Positions 45,114 to 53,240 of a stretch of 64,000 nucleotides of DNA are shown here, one piece after another; position 1 is the stretch's first letter, and each line of letters starts with the position of its first letter. The position numbers and the translations under genes were made by a program. The stretch spans positions 4,061,419 to 4,125,418 of the forward strand of contig NZ_CP053069.1 in assembly GCF_013003965.1 (NCBI RefSeq), read 5' to 3'. The notes beneath the pieces were generated by a model. The model had not been told where the DNA came from. It was given only the letters and a program-made list of their open reading frames with translations, and did no database searches. Origin of the DNA: Usitatibacter rugosus. Its GTDB lineage: Bacteria; Pseudomonadota; Gammaproteobacteria; Burkholderiales; Usitatibacteraceae.

Positions 45114-47114
45114 CTACTTGAGGTTCTGGGCGAGGAACTTCTCGACGCGCTTGTACCAATCGAAGTTGTTCTCGTCCTTGTTCCAGCCGTGGCCTTCGCC
45201 CGAGTACACGACGTACTCATGCTTCACGCCCGAGGCTTCCATCGCCGAGCGCATGCGCCGGCCGTGCTCGAGCGGAACGCGAACGTCGATCTGGCCCATC
45301 GCGAGCAGCACGGGCACTTTGATCTTCGCAGCGTTCATCGCGGGAGAGTTGGCCACCAGCATGGCCTTGTCCTTCGACGGGTCTCCCACTTGCGAGTACA
45401 TCACGGGTGCGAAATCGAGCTTGTTCATGTTGGTGTCCGACTCGTTCGAGGTCACGAACTCAACCAGGTCGGTGACCGCCACGAACGACACGCCGCACCG
45501 GAAGAGATCCGGCTCGCGCACCAGGCCCTGCAGCGTCGCATAGCCGCCATAGCTCGCGCCGTAAAGGCAGATGCGCTTCCTGTCGACGATGCCCTCCTTC
45601 ACCAGGTGGAGGGCGCCGTCGGTGATGTCGTCCTGCATCGACTGACCCCACTGCTTGAAGCCGGAGTTGAGATGCTTGCGGCCGAAGCCCGTCGAGGCGC
45701 GTGGCTCGGGCTCGAGCACGGCGTAACCTCGGCTCGCGAGGAACTGGGCTTCGTCCCGGCCCCACGGATAGCCGCCGTAGATGCGCAGCCACGGTCCGCC
45801 GTGGATGTTCACGACGAGCGGCAGGTTCTTGCCCGAGCTCTCCTTGGGCACCGTGAGCCAGGCCGGGATCTCGAGACCGTCTCGCGCCTTGTAGGTGATG
45901 AACTTCGTCTCCGACATCAGCTCGGGCTTGATCTCGGGACGCGTGGGGAGCAGCGGCTCCATCTTCACCGTGGGCTTGAGGGAGAGGAGGTAGTAGCGAC
46001 CCGGATCCGTGCTCGACCACGAAAACACGAGGAGGCGATCCGGATTGTTTGACGCCCGGATCAACTGGTTGATCGTATTCGGCAACGCCTTGTCGACCTG
46101 GGCCTGGACGCGCGCCAGGTCCTGGTCCACCCAGATCACGGTGGGCTTGTCGGCTGCGAATCCGACTCCGAGCAGCCTGTGCGTCTTGTTGTCGAAGCGC
46201 AGTCCCGCACCGTTGATGTCGATCATCGGATGCTCGAGGATCAGGTCACCGAGCTTCTTCGTCTTCGGGTCGTATGTGTAGAGCGCGGCCTTGTCGCGGC
46301 CCACGTTGGACGTCACGAAGAGCGTCTGGTTGTCCGCGTTGAAGGCAATCGGGACGATCCGCTCGGAGTCGTTGGCCAATCCGTATGACAGGAGCGGAGT
46401 CCACGGGCTCTTCAGGTCATCTCGATAGTAGATGGACGTGATTCCCTTGCGCCGATCGCTCGAGAAAGCCACGCGCGGGATGCGATTCCAGTCGAGCACG
46501 TAGCCATCCGTGTCTTCCGGCGCCTCGAGCGTGAGGTTCTCCTTCATCCGGCCCGTGCGCGTATCCACGCGATAGATGTCCGCTGCCTCGAAGCGTTGCT
46601 CGACTTCGACGATGAGGTCATCGGTACCGTCGTCGGTACGGCGCTCGAAGCCCATGCTCGCGATCGTCTTGGCTCCCACTGTTGCCCGCGTCGTGTCGGT
46701 CAGATTGCGCAGGTTCTCGCCATCGATGTCGATCGCGAAGGTGCCGCGGAACCGCGTGTTGTTCAGCACGTCGCGGGACTCGACGACGCGGAAGAAGAGG
46801 CGCTTGTCGTTGATCCACTCGACGCCGCCCACGTCGTACTCCGTGAAGGAGGTGATGACGCGCGGCTTGCGATTCTCGAGGTCCACCACGACGATGTTGT
46901 TGCGACCTCCGACGGACGTGAGCGCGGCGAGCGTCTTGCCGTCTGGAGAGAGCGACATGTTGGACAGCTCGGGGCGCTTGAAGAACGCCTCGACGGGGAT
47001 TTCGGACGCCTTCGTGTAGGTCGGCTCGATCGCCTTGGATTTCTGGGCCGTCGCCGGAAGGGTCAGGAAGGGCAGGGCCGCGGCGAAAACCGCGGCAACA
47101 ATGGGTGCGCGCAT
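45114..47114 (-). CDS. S9 family peptidase (acylaminoacyl/dipeptidyl peptidase-like), exported
   Basis: A 666-aa protein with a signal peptide (VAAVFAAALPFLTLPATA), propeller domain and catalytic domain: HGGPWLRIYGGYPWGRDEAQ, nucleophile Ser in YGASYGGYATLQ, acid in MGQIDVRVPLEHG and His in GEGHGW. It is only distantly like the neighbouring S9 protein and is not a recent duplicate. ATG at 47114 begins the signal peptide, though no SD is seen; an ATG 13 codons upstream is less likely. Zero-gap tail-to-tail arrangement with the other S9 gene leaves no terminator between them. Confidence 0.9.
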   Translation of the reverse strand: MRAPIVAAVFAAALPFLTLPATAQKSKAIEPTYTKASEIPVEAFFKRPELSNMSLSPDGKTLAALTSVGGRNNIVVVDLENRKPRVITSFTEYDVGGVEWINDKRLFFRVVESRDVLNNTRFRGTFAIDIDGENLRNLTDTTRATVGAKTIASMGFERRTDDGTDDLIVEVEQRFEAADIYRVDTRTGRMKENLTLEAPEDTDGYVLDWNRIPRVAFSSDRRKGITSIYYRDDLKSPWTPLLSYGLANDSERIVPIAFNADNQTLFVTSNVGRDKAALYTYDPKTKKLGDLILEHPMIDINGAGLRFDNKTHRLLGVGFAADKPTVIWVDQDLARVQAQVDKALPNTINQLIRASNNPDRLLVFSWSSTDPGRYYLLSLKPTVKMEPLLPTRPEIKPELMSETKFITYKARDGLEIPAWLTVPKESSGKNLPLVVNIHGGPWLRIYGGYPWGRDEAQFLASRGYAVLEPEPRASTGFGRKHLNSGFKQWGQSMQDDITDGALHLVKEGIVDRKRICLYGASYGGYATLQGLVREPDLFRCGVSFVAVTDLVEFVTSNESDTNMNKLDFAPVMYSQVGDPSKDKAMLVANSPAMNAAKIKVPVLLAMGQIDVRVPLEHGRRMRSAMEASGVKHEYVVYSGEGHGWNKDENNFDWYKRVEKFLAQNLK

Positions 47115-47140
47115 GGGAGGATTCGTGAGTGACAAACGGT

Positions 47141-47146
47141 GACAAT
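47141..47146 (+). promoter_or_regulatory. Candidate -10 element of the DUF2784 gene (leaderless-type)
   Basis: GACAAT ends five bases before ATG 47152, and no ribosome-binding sequence is visible between. It is the third instance in this window of an NANAAT box set directly before a start codon at a divergent junction (S9 gene starts at 47114 on the other strand). Confidence 0.35.
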
Positions 47147-47151
47147 CGTAC

Positions 47152-47532
47152 ATGAGCCCGGCCGCGGATTTCATCCTCGTTGTGCACGCGTTGTTCGTGC
47201 TCTTCGTGGTCGGCGGGCTGCCGGCCATCTGGCTGGGCGCGGCCCTCGGCAAGCCCTGGGCAAGGAATTTCGCCTTCCGCGCCTCGCACTTGGCGGCGAT
47301 CGCGTTCGTGGCCGCAGAGTCCCTTGTAGGACAGGCCTGCCCGCTCACGATCTGGGAGGATTCGCTGCGCGGCGTCTCGGACGAACGGGGGTTCGTCGCC
47401 CGGTGGATCCACTCGTGGCTGTTCTGGTCGGCGCCGCCGTGGGTGTTTACTTCGGTTTACGTTGCCTTCGCCGCAGCGGTGGCGTGGACCTGGTGGCGCT
47501 TCCCGCCGCGTCGTTCAGGGCGCGAGGCCTAG
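47152..47532 (+). CDS. DUF2784 family membrane protein
   Basis: A 126-aa protein with four hydrophobic helices. It is recognised as DUF2784 by DFILVVHALFVLFVVGGLP, the HLAAIAFVAAESLVGQACPLTIWEDSLR segment (Gly-x2-Cys-Pro-Leu-Thr-x-Trp-Glu) and the closing WIHSWLFWSAPPWVFTSVYV. Function of the family is unknown. Its last 18 bases overlap the end of the convergent hypothetical gene. It follows a leaderless-type promoter. Confidence 0.85.
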   Translation: MSPAADFILVVHALFVLFVVGGLPAIWLGAALGKPWARNFAFRASHLAAIAFVAAESLVGQACPLTIWEDSLRGVSDERGFVARWIHSWLFWSAPPWVFTSVYVAFAAAVAWTWWRFPPRRSGREA

Positions 47533-48474
47533 GGCGGCCCAGTCGCGAGCCCGCACGGCCTCAACAATCGCGTCGCGTCGCGCGGCAATCGCCTGCAGGT
47601 CCGCCACCGTCGCGTAGAAGAAGTAGCGATACGGCCTGCGATAGTTGCCCTCGCCGCACTCCCCGGTTGCCATGCAGGCGGCAATCCAGGTCTCGGACCC
47701 CCGACCGCAATACGCGCCCAATTCGCACACCGCGAGCTTCCAGCTGGTTTGCTCGGCTTGCACCCATTTCGCGTAGGCCTTCGTTTCGGCTTCGGTCGCG
47801 CCTCGCGGAGGAGGGTCCTTGGCAAGATAGGCGATACGTGGCGCGACGAGATCGGCGAGTTCCGGACTGCCCGATTCGAGGGCACCCCGCACGAGTCCCT
47901 TGTGCTGATCACTCGTAACGGACGCCTTGAAGAACTGGGCCGCGGGGCCTTCGTCGGCATCTCGCAGGCGCTGGTAGAGCTGGTTCCCTTCTTCCTGCGA
48001 GATGGCGTAGCCCTCGAAACGAGCACAGGGAGCGCTCCATTCGCGCCAGGCGGCCATTCGCACGGTGTCTTGCCCTTCGGGGCCCGAGGCCATCATCTGC
48101 TCGGTCTTCATGTTCCCAAGCAGGATGACGTTGAGGCATCGCCCGCGGGCTTTCGTGGCGTAGTAGAGATAAGCCGAGCCGCCGACCTCCTTTGCCCGAT
48201 CGAAGAATGCGCGCAAGTCCTTCGAGTCTCGAAAACGGGAGCCGGCCGTCGAGACGGAGTCCATAGCGCTCCAGGCGTCGGGATCGGAAGACGCATTCCG
48301 CCCCGCAGGGATCGCCGATACAGGGACTTCGAGTGGGGCCGGGGCCACGACCGTCTTGAGATGCGTGGAGCTCGAGGACGCGTCGGGGAGGCTCGACAGG
48401 CCCCACCAGCCCGTCGCCACGAGGGCCATGGCGACGATAACGACGATCCAGGTATTGCGTTCGAGAGCGGCCAA
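47515..48474 (-). CDS. Membrane-anchored protein of unknown function
   Basis: A 319-aa product with one N-terminal transmembrane segment (WIVVIVAMALVATGWWGL) and a Ser/Pro-rich linker, then a helical, probably periplasmic domain with seven or more cysteines (RGRCLNV, APCARFE, VCELGAYCGRG, AACMATGECGEG). A run such as RDSKDLRAFFDRAKEVGGSAYLYYATKARGRC opens the domain. I do not recognise a family. It overlaps the DUF2784 gene tail-to-tail by 18 bases and follows the response regulator with ten bases between. Confidence 0.6.
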   Translation of the reverse strand: MAALERNTWIVVIVAMALVATGWWGLSSLPDASSSSTHLKTVVAPAPLEVPVSAIPAGRNASSDPDAWSAMDSVSTAGSRFRDSKDLRAFFDRAKEVGGSAYLYYATKARGRCLNVILLGNMKTEQMMASGPEGQDTVRMAAWREWSAPCARFEGYAISQEEGNQLYQRLRDADEGPAAQFFKASVTSDQHKGLVRGALESGSPELADLVAPRIAYLAKDPPPRGATEAETKAYAKWVQAEQTSWKLAVCELGAYCGRGSETWIAACMATGECGEGNYRRPYRYFFYATVADLQAIAARRDAIVEAVRARDWAALGLAP

Positions 48475-48484
48475 GGCCGCCGCC

Positions 48485-49051
48485 TCAGACCTTCCCGAGC
48501 GCCGCGTTCACAACGCCCACCAGCGCGCTCATCTTGAACGGCTTGGTGACGTAGCCATCCGCACCGGCTGCGAGGCCCTGCATCACGTCGGCGGCGCCGG
48601 AGCGGCCCGTCATCATGACCACGGGGAGCTCGGCGAACTTCGGGTGCGAGCGCAGCTTGGCGAGGATCTTCAGGCCGTCCGCGTCCGGGAGCTGCACGTC
48701 CAGGAGCATGAGGTCGGGCAGCGGGGAGCGGTTGACCTCGGTGTTGATCTGCGCACGGTTGGAGGCGATGCGCACGGTGTAGCCCGCCGCGCCGAGGATC
48801 TCGTCCAGGAGCTTGCAGAGCGTCTTGTCGTCCTCGATCACCAGGAGCGTGTGCTTCTCGCTGCCGTCCTTGGGCGGGATGCGAACGCTGGAGCGCCGGC
48901 CCATGGCGACGTAGAACCCCGACTGCTGGAGCTCCTGGTTGCCGGAGATGGCTTCGAGGCGCGCGTTCTCGAGCTTCTGCGGGGAAGGCTGGGGAGCCGG
49001 GGCGCTCTGGACGTTGGTGAAGTCGAGGTCGTTGTCGTCGGATGTCGTCAT
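48485..49051 (-). CDS. Single-domain response regulator with N-terminal extension
   Basis: A 188-aa protein. Residues 1-65 are a low-complexity extension (Pro/Gln/Ser-rich, then [16 protein letters not shown]); residues about 68-187 are a CheY-like receiver with acidic pair in VIEDDKTL, phospho-acceptor Asp in [13 protein letters not shown], Thr in MMTGRS and Lys in YVTKPFKM. No output domain follows, so it signals through a partner. No kinase is adjacent. It overlaps plsY by four bases (ATGA), an unusual pairing of signalling and phospholipid genes. Confidence 0.88.
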   Translation of the reverse strand: MTTSDDNDLDFTNVQSAPAPQPSPQKLENARLEAISGNQELQQSGFYVAMGRRSSVRIPPKDGSEKHTLLVIEDDKTLCKLLDEILGAAGYTVRIASNRAQINTEVNRSPLPDLMLLDVQLPDADGLKILAKLRSHPKFAELPVVMMTGRSGAADVMQGLAAGADGYVTKPFKMSALVGVVNAALGKV

Positions 49052-49668
49052 GAGGGTTGCTCTGCGCCTTCGCCTTCTTTTTTCGCATCGCCGATCCGGC
49101 GTTCTTCGCCGTTCACCAGCTTGCGGATATTGGCCTCGTGGCGCCATAGGAGAATCGCACCCATGGCGATCACCGCGAGGAAGAAAGAGCTGAAACCGGA
49201 AACGTAGTACACGGCGGCGGGCGCGAAGACGGCAGCCACGATCGCGCCCAGCGAAGAATAGCGGCTTGCGACCACGACCGCGAGCCAGACCGCCAGGACC
49301 GCCAGTCCTACACGCCAGTCGATGGCGAGGAGGACGCCCGCGGCGGTGGCCACGCCCTTGCCGCCCTTGAAGCGCAACCACACCGGGAAAACGTGCCCGA
49401 GGAAGACGGCGATCGCCGCCACGGCGACCACGTCGGCCGGAGCTTCGAGCCTCCCGGCGAGCCAGACCGCGAACCAACCCTTGGCCCCGTCGCCGAGCAG
49501 GGTGAGCACCGCCGCGATCTTGTTCCCGGAGCGCAGGACGTTGGTGGCGCCGGGGTTGCCCGAGCCGTAGGAACGCGGGTCCTCGAGCCCCATCGCGCGG
49601 CTCACGATCACCGCGAACGGGATCGATCCGATGAGGTAGGCGCCGGCGGCGAAGAGGAGGGCCTGCAT
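49048..49668 (-). CDS. plsY: Glycerol-3-phosphate acyltransferase PlsY
   Basis: A 206-aa inner-membrane enzyme that acylates glycerol-3-phosphate with acyl-phosphate, starting phosphatidic acid synthesis. The three family motifs are present: [12 protein letters not shown] (about 35-46), [17 protein letters not shown] and a third near the end, with seven or so hydrophobic helices. The C-terminal tail ([20 protein letters not shown]) is charged and cytoplasmic. It is divergent from folB, with 26 bases between starts, a widespread arrangement next to folate genes. Confidence 0.95.
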   Translation of the reverse strand: MQALLFAAGAYLIGSIPFAVIVSRAMGLEDPRSYGSGNPGATNVLRSGNKIAAVLTLLGDGAKGWFAVWLAGRLEAPADVVAVAAIAVFLGHVFPVWLRFKGGKGVATAAGVLLAIDWRVGLAVLAVWLAVVVASRYSSLGAIVAAVFAPAAVYYVSGFSSFFLAVIAMGAILLWRHEANIRKLVNGEERRIGDAKKEGEGAEQPS

Positions 49669-49680
49669 AACCCGTTACTT

Positions 49681-49686
49681 TACAAT
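49681..49686 (+). promoter_or_regulatory. Candidate -10 element of folB (leaderless-type)
   Basis: TACAAT ends eight bases before the folB ATG at 49695, so transcription would start at the codon or one or two bases before it. The intervening ATGCCCCC has no ribosome-binding character. Confidence 0.4.
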
Positions 49687-49694
49687 ATGCCCCC

Positions 49695-50048
49695 ATGGAC
49701 ACGATTTTCATCCGGGAATTCCGGGTCGATGCCTGGGTGGGGATCTACGAGTGGGAGATCCAGCGCGCGCAGACGCTGGAGCTGGACATCGAGATCGGCA
49801 TTCCCGATGCGAAGCCCGGCACCAGCGACGCGATCGGCGACACGGTCCACTACGGCAAGGTCGTCGAGCGCGTGATCTCCGAGCTCAAGGACCGCAAGTT
49901 CAACCTCCTCGAGGCGCTCGCCGAGCACGTGTGCGGCGTGATCACCAACGATTTCCGCGCGCCGTGGGTCCGGCTTTCGGTCGCGAAGCTGGGGCACATC
50001 CGCAACGTGCGCCGCGTGGGCGTGACGCTCGAGCGCAAGCGCGCATGA
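49695..50048 (+). CDS. folB: Dihydroneopterin aldolase
   Basis: A 117-aa enzyme that cleaves dihydroneopterin in folate synthesis and also epimerises it. Typical segments are IREFRVDAWVGIYEWEIQRAQTLELDIEI, with catalytic Glu in the YEWE turn, DTVHYGKVVERVI, and FNLLEALAEHVCGVI with conserved Leu-Glu-Ala-Leu. The late Lys in SVAKLGHIRNVRRVGV corresponds to the active-site lysine region. It overlaps the next gene by ATGA. Confidence 0.95.
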   Translation: MDTIFIREFRVDAWVGIYEWEIQRAQTLELDIEIGIPDAKPGTSDAIGDTVHYGKVVERVISELKDRKFNLLEALAEHVCGVITNDFRAPWVRLSVAKLGHIRNVRRVGVTLERKRA

Positions 50049-50239
50049 TCAAGTGGCTGTTGGTGGTGGTGGTCGCGATCGTGGTGCTCTCGCTTGCAGG
50101 ACCGTTCCTCTCCCGCTACGGCCTGGGCCGCCTCCCCGGCGACCTCACCGTGAAGTTCCGCGGCAAGCTCGTCTACATCCCCATCACCACGACCCTCATT
50201 CTCTCGCTCGCCCTCACCCTCCTGGGTCGCCTGATCTGA
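50045..50239 (+). CDS. DUF2905 family small membrane protein
   Basis: A 64-aa protein of two hydrophobic helices joined by the family hallmark RYGLGRLPGDLTVKFRGKLVYIPITT. DUF2905 proteins are widespread and uncharacterised. ATG at 50045 overlaps the folB stop. The TGA stop (50237-50239) forms the first bases of the palindrome at 50237-50302, so the repeat again begins exactly at a stop codon. Confidence 0.88.
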   Translation: MIKWLLVVVVAIVVLSLAGPFLSRYGLGRLPGDLTVKFRGKLVYIPITTTLILSLALTLLGRLI

Positions 50240-50302
50240 ATAAAGGGGTCAGACCACTTTATTCATGCCTCACCGAATAAAGTGGTCTGACCCCTTTATT
50301 CA
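50237..50302. repeat. Perfect 28-bp palindrome of the GGGGTCAGACC family at convergent gene ends
   Basis: The arms 50237-50264 and 50275-50302 are perfectly complementary around a 10-base loop. Each arm carries AATAAAGGGGTCAGACC or its complement. It begins with the stop codon of the DUF2905 gene and ends one base before the stop of the convergent BPSS1780-type gene. The hairpin could terminate transcription from both sides; there is no long T-run. Confidence 0.85.
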
Positions 50303-50303
50303 T

Positions 50304-51068
50304 CTACGCCGTGAAGATCTGCCGGTAGGCGCGATAGGAAGCGGTGATCAGGACCGGCACCCAGACGAGCATTCCGAGGCCGAAGGGAATCGAGGCGACG
50401 ATCGCGAGCAGGAACATCACGATCGCGAAGATCAATGCCGGCACGAAGTTGCGCAGCACCGCGAAGAAGCTCGCCTTCAGCGCTTCCAGGGGCGCCACGT
50501 TGTGCATGATCACCAGCGCCGGCGCGAACCACATCGCCGCGCCGAGCGCGACGCTCAGCACCGTGAGCACGAGCGTGCCGACCAGCAGGCCGCCGCTCAT
50601 CGTGGCGAAGGCGGCCACGGCAGCCTCGGAATTGCCCATCAGCAGCGCCGGGAGCACCGTGAGCCCGACGAAGATCGAGAACACCGCCAGGATGATCACC
50701 ACGCCCACGAGATAGGCCACGCCCACCAGGGCGAGCCCGCGGAAGTTGCGCTTGAACCCCGCGAAGAGGTGATCGAGCTCCAGCTCGCCGTCCTCCTCCA
50801 GCGTCCAGCAGCCCAGCACCAGGCCGCCGGCGATGAGCGCCGTCATCAGTTGCCAGACCACGGTACCGAGGAACGGAACCATGCTCACGACGATCCCGGC
50901 GATGAGGATCAGGACGGTCAGCACCACCCACATCAGCGCCGCCTTGCGGAAAAGCGCCCAGCCCTCGGCGATCCACGAGAACGCCGCGGAGGCCGGGAGG
51001 GCCTTGCCGGGCAGAACGAGCTGGGGAGGAGCGGGATCGTTGGCGGCGGTGGTGAGAACCGTGTTCAT
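50304..51068 (-). CDS. BPSS1780-family membrane protein
   Basis: A 254-aa protein with six or so hydrophobic helices. Residues about 28-50 (SWIAEGWALFRKAALMWVVL) and MHNVAPLEALKASFFAVLRNFVPAL match the BPSS1780 family of beta-proteobacterial membrane proteins; the GFKRNFRGLALVGVAYLVG and final FGLGMLVWVPVLITASYRAYRQIF segments agree. Function is unknown. ATG at 51068 has AGGAA about six bases upstream. The stop lies beside the palindrome. Confidence 0.82.
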   Translation of the reverse strand: MNTVLTTAANDPAPPQLVLPGKALPASAAFSWIAEGWALFRKAALMWVVLTVLILIAGIVVSMVPFLGTVVWQLMTALIAGGLVLGCWTLEEDGELELDHLFAGFKRNFRGLALVGVAYLVGVVIILAVFSIFVGLTVLPALLMGNSEAAVAAFATMSGGLLVGTLVLTVLSVALGAAMWFAPALVIMHNVAPLEALKASFFAVLRNFVPALIFAIVMFLLAIVASIPFGLGMLVWVPVLITASYRAYRQIFTA

Positions 51069-51103
51069 GCGGTTCCTTTCAGGGGTGGACGCGCGACGCG
51101 AAT

Positions 51104-51583
51104 TTACTCCTCGAGCGCCACCTCAACAAGCTGCGGCGAAAGCGTGCGCACGATCTCCGAGGGCGCCATGCCGAGCAGGTAGCCCCGCCGGCCGCCGTTG
51201 ATGTAGATGTGCGGCAGCTCGAGGACGCTCTTCTCGAGGAAGATCGGCATGGGCTTGCGCGTCCCGAAAGGCGACGTGCCTCCGACCAGGTAGCCCGAGT
51301 GGCGCTGCGCCACCTCCGGCTTGCACGGAAAGACGCGCTTCACGCCCATGGCGCGCGCGAGCTCCTTGGTGGAGACCTTCCGGTCGCCGTGCATGAGCAC
51401 CACGATCGGGTCTCCCTGGTCCGTCTCCATCACGAGCGTCTTCACCACCTCGTGCTCGGGCACGCCCAGCGCTCCGGAGGACACCGACGTGCCGCCATGC
51501 TCGACGTACTCGTAGAAATGCTCCGTGTACGCGACGCCCTCCTTCGCGAGGAACGCCGTCGCGGGCGTGCCGGTGCTCTTCAT
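51104..51583 (-). CDS. ybaK: Cys-tRNA(Pro) deacylase, YbaK/EbsC family
   Basis: A 159-aa trans-editing protein that hydrolyses mischarged Cys-tRNA(Pro). Features are KSTGTPATAFLAKEGVAY at the N-terminus, GVPEHEVVKTLVMET, catalytic-pocket Lys in HGDRKVSTKELARAMG, and GYLVGGTSPFGTRKPMPIFLEKS, with the family GGxSPxG loop. INGGRRGYLLGMAPSEIV closes the fold. It overlaps the TauE gene by ATGA and is the last gene of a seven-gene coupled run. Confidence 0.93.
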   Translation of the reverse strand: MKSTGTPATAFLAKEGVAYTEHFYEYVEHGGTSVSSGALGVPEHEVVKTLVMETDQGDPIVVLMHGDRKVSTKELARAMGVKRVFPCKPEVAQRHSGYLVGGTSPFGTRKPMPIFLEKSVLELPHIYINGGRRGYLLGMAPSEIVRTLSPQLVEVALEE

Positions 51584-52332
51584 CCGAAGACGTGCACCAG
51601 CAGCGAGGCGCCGGTACACACGAGCAGGATGCCCACGACCCTTCGCATCTGCGTCTGGGTGAGCCCGGTGTGGATGCGAGACCCGGCCTTCAGGCCGAGC
51701 CAGACGAAGGGCGCCAGCAGCGCCATGCCCGCGAAGATGGTCCAGTGCAGCAGCAGTCCGCCGATCGCATAGAGCACCGCGCGCGAGAAAGCGGAGATGG
51801 AGATCAGCGTGGAGACCGTCGAGCGGATCTGGTTCTTGTCGTGCAGCCGGCCGCCGAGGTAGGTCGCGTAGATGGGACCTCCCGCGCCGAAGATCGTCGC
51901 GATGGAGCCGCCGAAGAGACCCGCGGGAATGCTCCACCACTTGGAGATCGTCGAATGCAGCACCGGGTTCACGATGCCGTGCACGCCGACGGCAACCGCG
52001 AAGACGCCGAGCGCCACGCGTAGCTTGTCCGGGTCCACCTTCACGAGCAGCGTGACGCCCAGCAAAAAGCCCACGAACATCACCGGGACCAGGCGCTTGA
52101 TCTCTTCCTTGCTCACGTGCTCGCGGTTCTTCGAGCCGATGAGCATCGCCGCGGACATGTCGAGCAGCACCATCAGCGGCACGAGGAACGTGACCGGCAG
52201 CCAGTGCGCGAGGATCGGCACGGCGATGATGGTCGAGCCGAAGCCGCTGATGCCGAAGATCGTATAGGCGAACACGATCGCGAGCGGGGCGGCGATCCAG
52301 AGCCAGGGAGAGAGGGTGTGGACGTCGATCAT
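51580..52332 (-). CDS. Sulfite exporter TauE/SafE family protein
   Basis: A 250-aa membrane protein with about eight helices, recognised by GISGFGSTIIAVPILAHWLPVTFLVPLMVLLD and the second repeat GLFGGSIATIFGAGGPIYATYLGGRLHDK. The family exports sulfite, sulfoacetate or other organic anions. In this operon it follows xerD with a four-base overlap and precedes ybaK with another. Linkage to the TRAP/flavoprotein genes further upstream could mean organic-acid export, but that is speculation. Confidence 0.88.
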   Translation of the reverse strand: MIDVHTLSPWLWIAAPLAIVFAYTIFGISGFGSTIIAVPILAHWLPVTFLVPLMVLLDMSAAMLIGSKNREHVSKEEIKRLVPVMFVGFLLGVTLLVKVDPDKLRVALGVFAVAVGVHGIVNPVLHSTISKWWSIPAGLFGGSIATIFGAGGPIYATYLGGRLHDKNQIRSTVSTLISISAFSRAVLYAIGGLLLHWTIFAGMALLAPFVWLGLKAGSRIHTGLTQTQMRRVVGILLVCTGASLLVHVFG

Positions 52333-53240
52333 CCGCGCGGGTGGTGCTTCTTGTGCAGGGCCTTCAGGCGCTCGCGGGCCACGTGCGTGTAGATCTGCGT
52401 GGTGGTGATGTCGGCGTGGCCGAGCAGCATCTGCACCACGCGAAGGTCCGCGCCGTGGTTGATGAGATGTGTCGCGAAGGCGTGGCGCAGCGTGTGCGGC
52501 GAGATGGCCTGGCGAATGCCGGCCACCTGCGCGTGGCGCTTCACGAGGTTCCAGAACGACTGGCGCGTCATGGGCTTGCCGCGCGCGGTGAGGAAGAGCG
52601 AGTCGGACTTGCGCGCGCCGAGCAACTGCGGCCGCGACTCCTTCTGGTAGCGCACGATCCAGGAGACGGCTTCCTCGCCGAGCGGCGTGAGGCGCTCCTT
52701 GGCGCCCTTGCCGAGCACGCGCACCACGCCCATGTCGAGGCTCACCTGCATCGTCTTCAGCGTCACCAGCTCGGAGACACGCAGGCCGCTCGCGTAGAGC
52801 GTCTCCAGCATGGCGCGGTCGCGCAGGCCCAGCAGCGTGTCTTCCTCGGGAGCGGCGAGCAGCGACTCGACCTCCGTTTCGGAGATCGATTTCGGCAGCG
52901 ATCGCGGGATGCGCGGCGCGTCGAGCTCCGCGCTGGGATCGTCGCGGCGCAGCCCTTCGCGCATGGCGAACTGGTAGAAGCGCTTCAGCGAAGAGACGAG
53001 GCGCCCGGTGCTGCGCGGCTTCGCCAGCTTCGTGCCCACCTGCCAGGCGAGATGGCGCTGCAGGTCCGCGGGGGCGGCGTCGATCAGGTGCTTGCCATCC
53101 GCTTCGGCGAGCCAGCGCGAGAATTGCGCGAGGTCGCGGCGGTAGCTCTCGAGCGTGTTCTTCGCGAGCCCGTCGGAGAGCCAGAGGCCGTCGGAGAAGC
53201 GGTCGAGGAGCCGCGCATCGGGTTCAGAGAGCGCCTTCAT
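52329..53240 (-). CDS. xerD: Tyrosine recombinase XerD
   Basis: A 303-aa site-specific recombinase that resolves chromosome dimers at dif together with XerC. The SAM-like core-binding domain (1-90) contains LAKNTLESYRRDLAQFSRWL. The catalytic residues are all visible: Arg in ASGLRVSEL, Lys in GKGAKERLTPL, His-x2-Arg in SPHTLRHAFATHL, His in LLGHADITTTQ and nucleophile Tyr in IYTHVARERLK. The size and ISPHTLRHAFATHLINHGADLR favour XerD over phage integrases. It overlaps ogt by 17 bases at its start. Confidence 0.93.
   Translation of the reverse strand: MKALSEPDARLLDRFSDGLWLSDGLAKNTLESYRRDLAQFSRWLAEADGKHLIDAAPADLQRHLAWQVGTKLAKPRSTGRLVSSLKRFYQFAMREGLRRDDPSAELDAPRIPRSLPKSISETEVESLLAAPEEDTLLGLRDRAMLETLYASGLRVSELVTLKTMQVSLDMGVVRVLGKGAKERLTPLGEEAVSWIVRYQKESRPQLLGARKSDSLFLTARGKPMTRQSFWNLVKRHAQVAGIRQAISPHTLRHAFATHLINHGADLRVVQMLLGHADITTTQIYTHVARERLKALHKKHHPRG

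Noticed and set aside
52329-53240. xerD as a marker of an integrated mobile element
   Set aside because: It has XerD length and catalytic motifs, sits inside a tightly coupled operon, and no attachment repeats, tRNA or phage genes are near.
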